The translations under genes were made by a program, and so were the position numbers. Source: Rhabdophis nuchalis (Eukaryota > Chordata > Lepidosauria > Squamata > Natricidae). Taken from it: 64,000 nucleotides of DNA. Below, piece by piece: positions 61,827-64,000 of this stretch (within the stretch, counting starts at the first letter, position 1; each line of letters begins with the position of its first letter). The notes beneath the pieces are model-generated. The model made no database searches. It saw only the letters and a list, made by a program, of their open reading frames with translations, and was not told the origin of the DNA. The stretch lies in NCBI GenBank assembly GCA_039707465.1, contig CM077647.1:115942610-116006609 (forward strand), given 5' to 3'.

Positions 61827-61877
61827 CTGCCCGTCTTTCAGATCCAAATGCAAGAGTAAATGAAGGAGCTGGGTGAT
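61827..61877 (-). other. Possible in-frame 51-nt cassette exon of REEP1
   Basis: On the minus strand a T-rich tract and CTGCTAG acceptor are followed by 51 bases and a GGGCAG/GTAACC donor. The bases translate without a stop as ITQLLHLLLHLDLKDGQ. The length is a multiple of three, and phase 0 fits between the AASK-ending exon and the GQGAL exon of REEP1. No such exon is known to me in mammals; it may be chance. Confidence 0.25.
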
Positions 61878-62110
61878 CTAGCAGGTAAAAAAAAATCCCA
61901 CTGTGGCAACATATAAAACAAATGTTAAGATTGTTCTACAAGTATGAAGTCACAGGTGAACCTTGCTGTTGAAAAGCTGTATATACCATATACATACACC
62001 ACCTATTCAAGGCCTTGCTGTTGTCATTGCAGAGTGCTATGTGTATATATTGAGTGTTGACCTCCGCTCTAGGAGTTTTGTAGAACAATGAACAGCTAAT
62101 TTCTCTATAT

Positions 62111-62234
62111 CGTGGGTGTCAAACTCACAGCGTCATGTTGCCATCACATGATGTTTTCCCCATCCACAGAGTTGGAGTGGGCATGGCCTGTATGTGACTC
62201 ATAGGGCCCGCAGGCCACCAGTTGGACACCCTTG
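62111..62234. mobile_element. hAT element, CAGGGGTGTCAAACTC family
   Basis: CGTGGGTGTCAAACTCACAG to CCAGTTGGACACCCTTG. The interior is inverted relative to the copy at 9011 (ATCACATGATG, GGGCCCGCAGGCC). Flanks CTCTATAT and CTTTATAT agree at 7 of 8. Confidence 0.85.
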
Positions 62235-62619
62235 CTTTATATGAAGAGAAACTATGTAATATAATGTATTTCAAATTCCACAACTTCTTCTAAAGGCCAC
62301 TCAAACACTAAACGGTACACAGTTTAGATGTGAAATAGTCTTATCTTCATAATAATAGAAAAACAAAAACAGCTTAAACAACATCCTAAAGAGTAACTTA
62401 GTTCTATATTTCATATCAATCTTATTTATCCTCTAATTCCAATTAATACTTTTCTTATAACTATTTATATAAATAACTTAATTAGACCATTAAACCTCTT
62501 CTCCCTTTGAAAGCATTGTCTAGCAAACATATTCCTTTTGCCCAATGTTTAATGATCAGGATCATCTGACATTTAATTGTTAACAAGTTATTAAATCAAT
62601 GCAATAAATCAACTGAAAT

Positions 62620-62622
<3 letters not shown>

Positions 62623-62673
<51 letters not shown>
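62623..62673 (+). repeat. (AAT)n microsatellite
   Basis: About 17 AAT units, directly before the LINE fragment that starts near 62700. Confidence 0.92.
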
Positions 62674-62699
62674 TTGCTTTACTTGATTTCTTGATTTAT

Positions 62700-63650
62700 C
62701 CTTGATTTATTTATGACCATTCATTCAGCAACTGACTGGAATGGCTTTGAGTGCATGGAGCCTCAAGGATCCGAGATCATGCTTAGTTCAGAAGGAGTTG
62801 CATTACCCTATTCAAACCCATTTCATATCTTAGGAGTTCTCCTGGACTCATGTCTGAGAATCACTAGGACAATTTTAGCACAGCTCCAGTTTGTGCATCA
62901 GTGGTAACATTTCCTGGATCATGGCCTCCTGTGCTCAGTCACTCAAGCCCTAGTCATCTCTCATCTGGATTACTGCACTGCATTCTACATGGGGATAACC
63001 TTGAAATCCATTTGGAAGCTTCAGCTGGTGCAAAGTGTGGCAGTGAGAGCAGTCTTTGTGGCCCCTAGGATTGCCCATATTATATCTCTGCTCCACAAAC
63101 GTCACTGGCTACTTCCTAATGCAGTTCAGGTGTTGGTTATGATCTTTAAAAACCTTAATGTCATAAGTCCAGGCAACCTGATGACCATCTTGTTGTCCCA
63201 CTAGCAGAAGCCCACCTACTCATGCTGGCAGAAAGGGCATCCTGTGAATCCTGTTGGTCAAAGAACTCCAACTATCGGGATTCAGAAGAAGAGCCTTCTT
63301 TGCTGCAGAACCCACCTTTTGTAACATCTTGCCCTCCAGGGTAAGATCTGCTCCCACCTTCCTTTTCTTCTGCAAGAGCCTGAAGGCTTGGTTCTGCTGA
63401 CTGGGCTGGGTTCCACACTGGAGGTAGCTGCTGGATTGACGGCCGACTCCACCTCCCATCCCTTTCTCTCTGATTTCCACCCATCCACTTTTTTGGTTAT
63501 CATATTGTGTATTCAGATTGTTTTCTTTTTCATTGTTTGTTCTATTATTTTACTTCAGTTTTGTTTACATTCTTATAATTTCTTCCCCTTTATTGTTGTA
63601 AGCCGCTTAGAGTATTCCATGGTGAGATAGGGGGAAATCTAATGTAACAA
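62700..63650 (+). mobile_element. Old CR1/L3-like LINE, C-terminal half
   Basis: Broken frames read HILGVLLDSCL (62830-62862), QALVISHLDYCTAFYMGIT (62945-63000), LQLVQSVAVRAVFVAPR and LLHKRHWLLPNAVQVLVMIF, parallel to the same positions of the copy at 34016. The 3' UTR ends GTAAGCCGCTTAGAGTATTC and GATAGGGGGAAATCT. It is much more diverged than the other copies, so it is an older insertion. Confidence 0.75.
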
Positions 63651-64000
63651 CAATCTGGCTGACTGTGCACAGTCAACCTGAACTCTTCAAAATTACAACA
63701 GTACTAAACAAAGGGACATGCAACTCCCTCCTGAAGTTCCAAGTCGCAGCCCTCCTGCTGCCATGTGACAAAATTTGGCGCACTTGGCAGCGTGCCTGCC
63801 TTCATGAACACAGGAGCACTGCAATTTCCCCTCATGAACTGGGAGGCCTTGACCTGCTAGGCCCACCAGCACATCAGCCTTTCCCCTGCCCCACCACTCT
63901 CCAAGGCTTAAATCTTTTTTCTGCCCAGCTGCTCAGCTGCACTTATCTTCATTTTCTGTACAATTGCTTACAAGTGCACCCTGCCAATGCAAGGTACAGT

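Larger units (their letters stand above)
55479..64000. other. REEP1 intron upstream of the penultimate exon
   Basis: Recognised repeats are listed separately (57155, 57973, 59965, 62111, 62623, 62700). Other stretches (55600-57120, 57400-57960, 58360-59960, 60340-62100, 63660-64000) show no known repeat or conserved exon. I looked for the REEP1 exon ending AASK and did not find it. Confidence 0.5.

Noticed and set aside
61842..61882. A plus-strand exon in the same place as the REEP1 cassette candidate
   Set aside because: Acceptor and donor signals exist, but all three frames contain stops and no plus-strand gene is known there.

Overview
The window is vertebrate nuclear DNA, almost certainly from a squamate reptile and probably a snake. 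It is AT-rich, has split genes with GT-AG introns, and carries squamate-type repeats: CR1/L3-like LINEs with (ATCT) or (ATT) tails, tRNA- and 5S-derived SINEs, and very many hAT elements. Three single-copy genes were recognised from their exon translations. In order they are IMMT (minus), MRPL35 (plus) and REEP1 (minus), the same neighbours as on human chromosome 2p11.2.

IMMT (MIC60/mitofilin) fills 3061-29338 on the minus strand. Ten coding exons, 422 codons in an unbroken frame, run from the start codon (29336-29338) into the central coiled coil. The C-terminal mitofilin domain lies beyond the left edge. A GC-rich promoter surrounds exon 1. About 2.1 kb away, head to head, MRPL35 starts at 31434. 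Its four exons give a complete 183-residue mitochondrial ribosomal protein ending at 36012. REEP1 lies tail to tail with MRPL35. Only its last two coding exons are present: the last carries the final two codons and the stop, at 41867-41877, and the one before it is at 55295-55478. The upstream exons lie beyond the right edge.

Everything else is intron or intergenic sequence filled with transposon debris. At least a dozen hAT insertions still show perfect or near-perfect 8-bp target duplications. There are seven copies of a TA-flanked MITE family and CR1/L3-like LINE fragments in nine places. An R4-like LINE fragment, a LINE 3' end that is always tied to (ATT)n, tRNA-derived and 5S-derived SINEs, and a decayed Ty3/Gypsy pol complete the list. 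The Gypsy pol (49.15-52.62 kb) has been broken by four later insertions. The most unusual structures are a 1.27-kb TA-flanked element built as a large GC-rich palindrome (7149-8422), a CR1 copy with an inverted self-duplication that looks like a template switch (2517-2582 versus 2911-2976), a 670-bp CpG-island-like hAT inside REEP1, and a possible 51-nt in-frame cassette exon of REEP1 (61827-61877).

I found no evidence of a new multi-gene system. The novelty lies in the transposon architecture. The two mitochondrial genes are functionally related only loosely: IMMT shapes cristae and MRPL35 is part of the mitoribosome. REEP1 shapes the endoplasmic reticulum.
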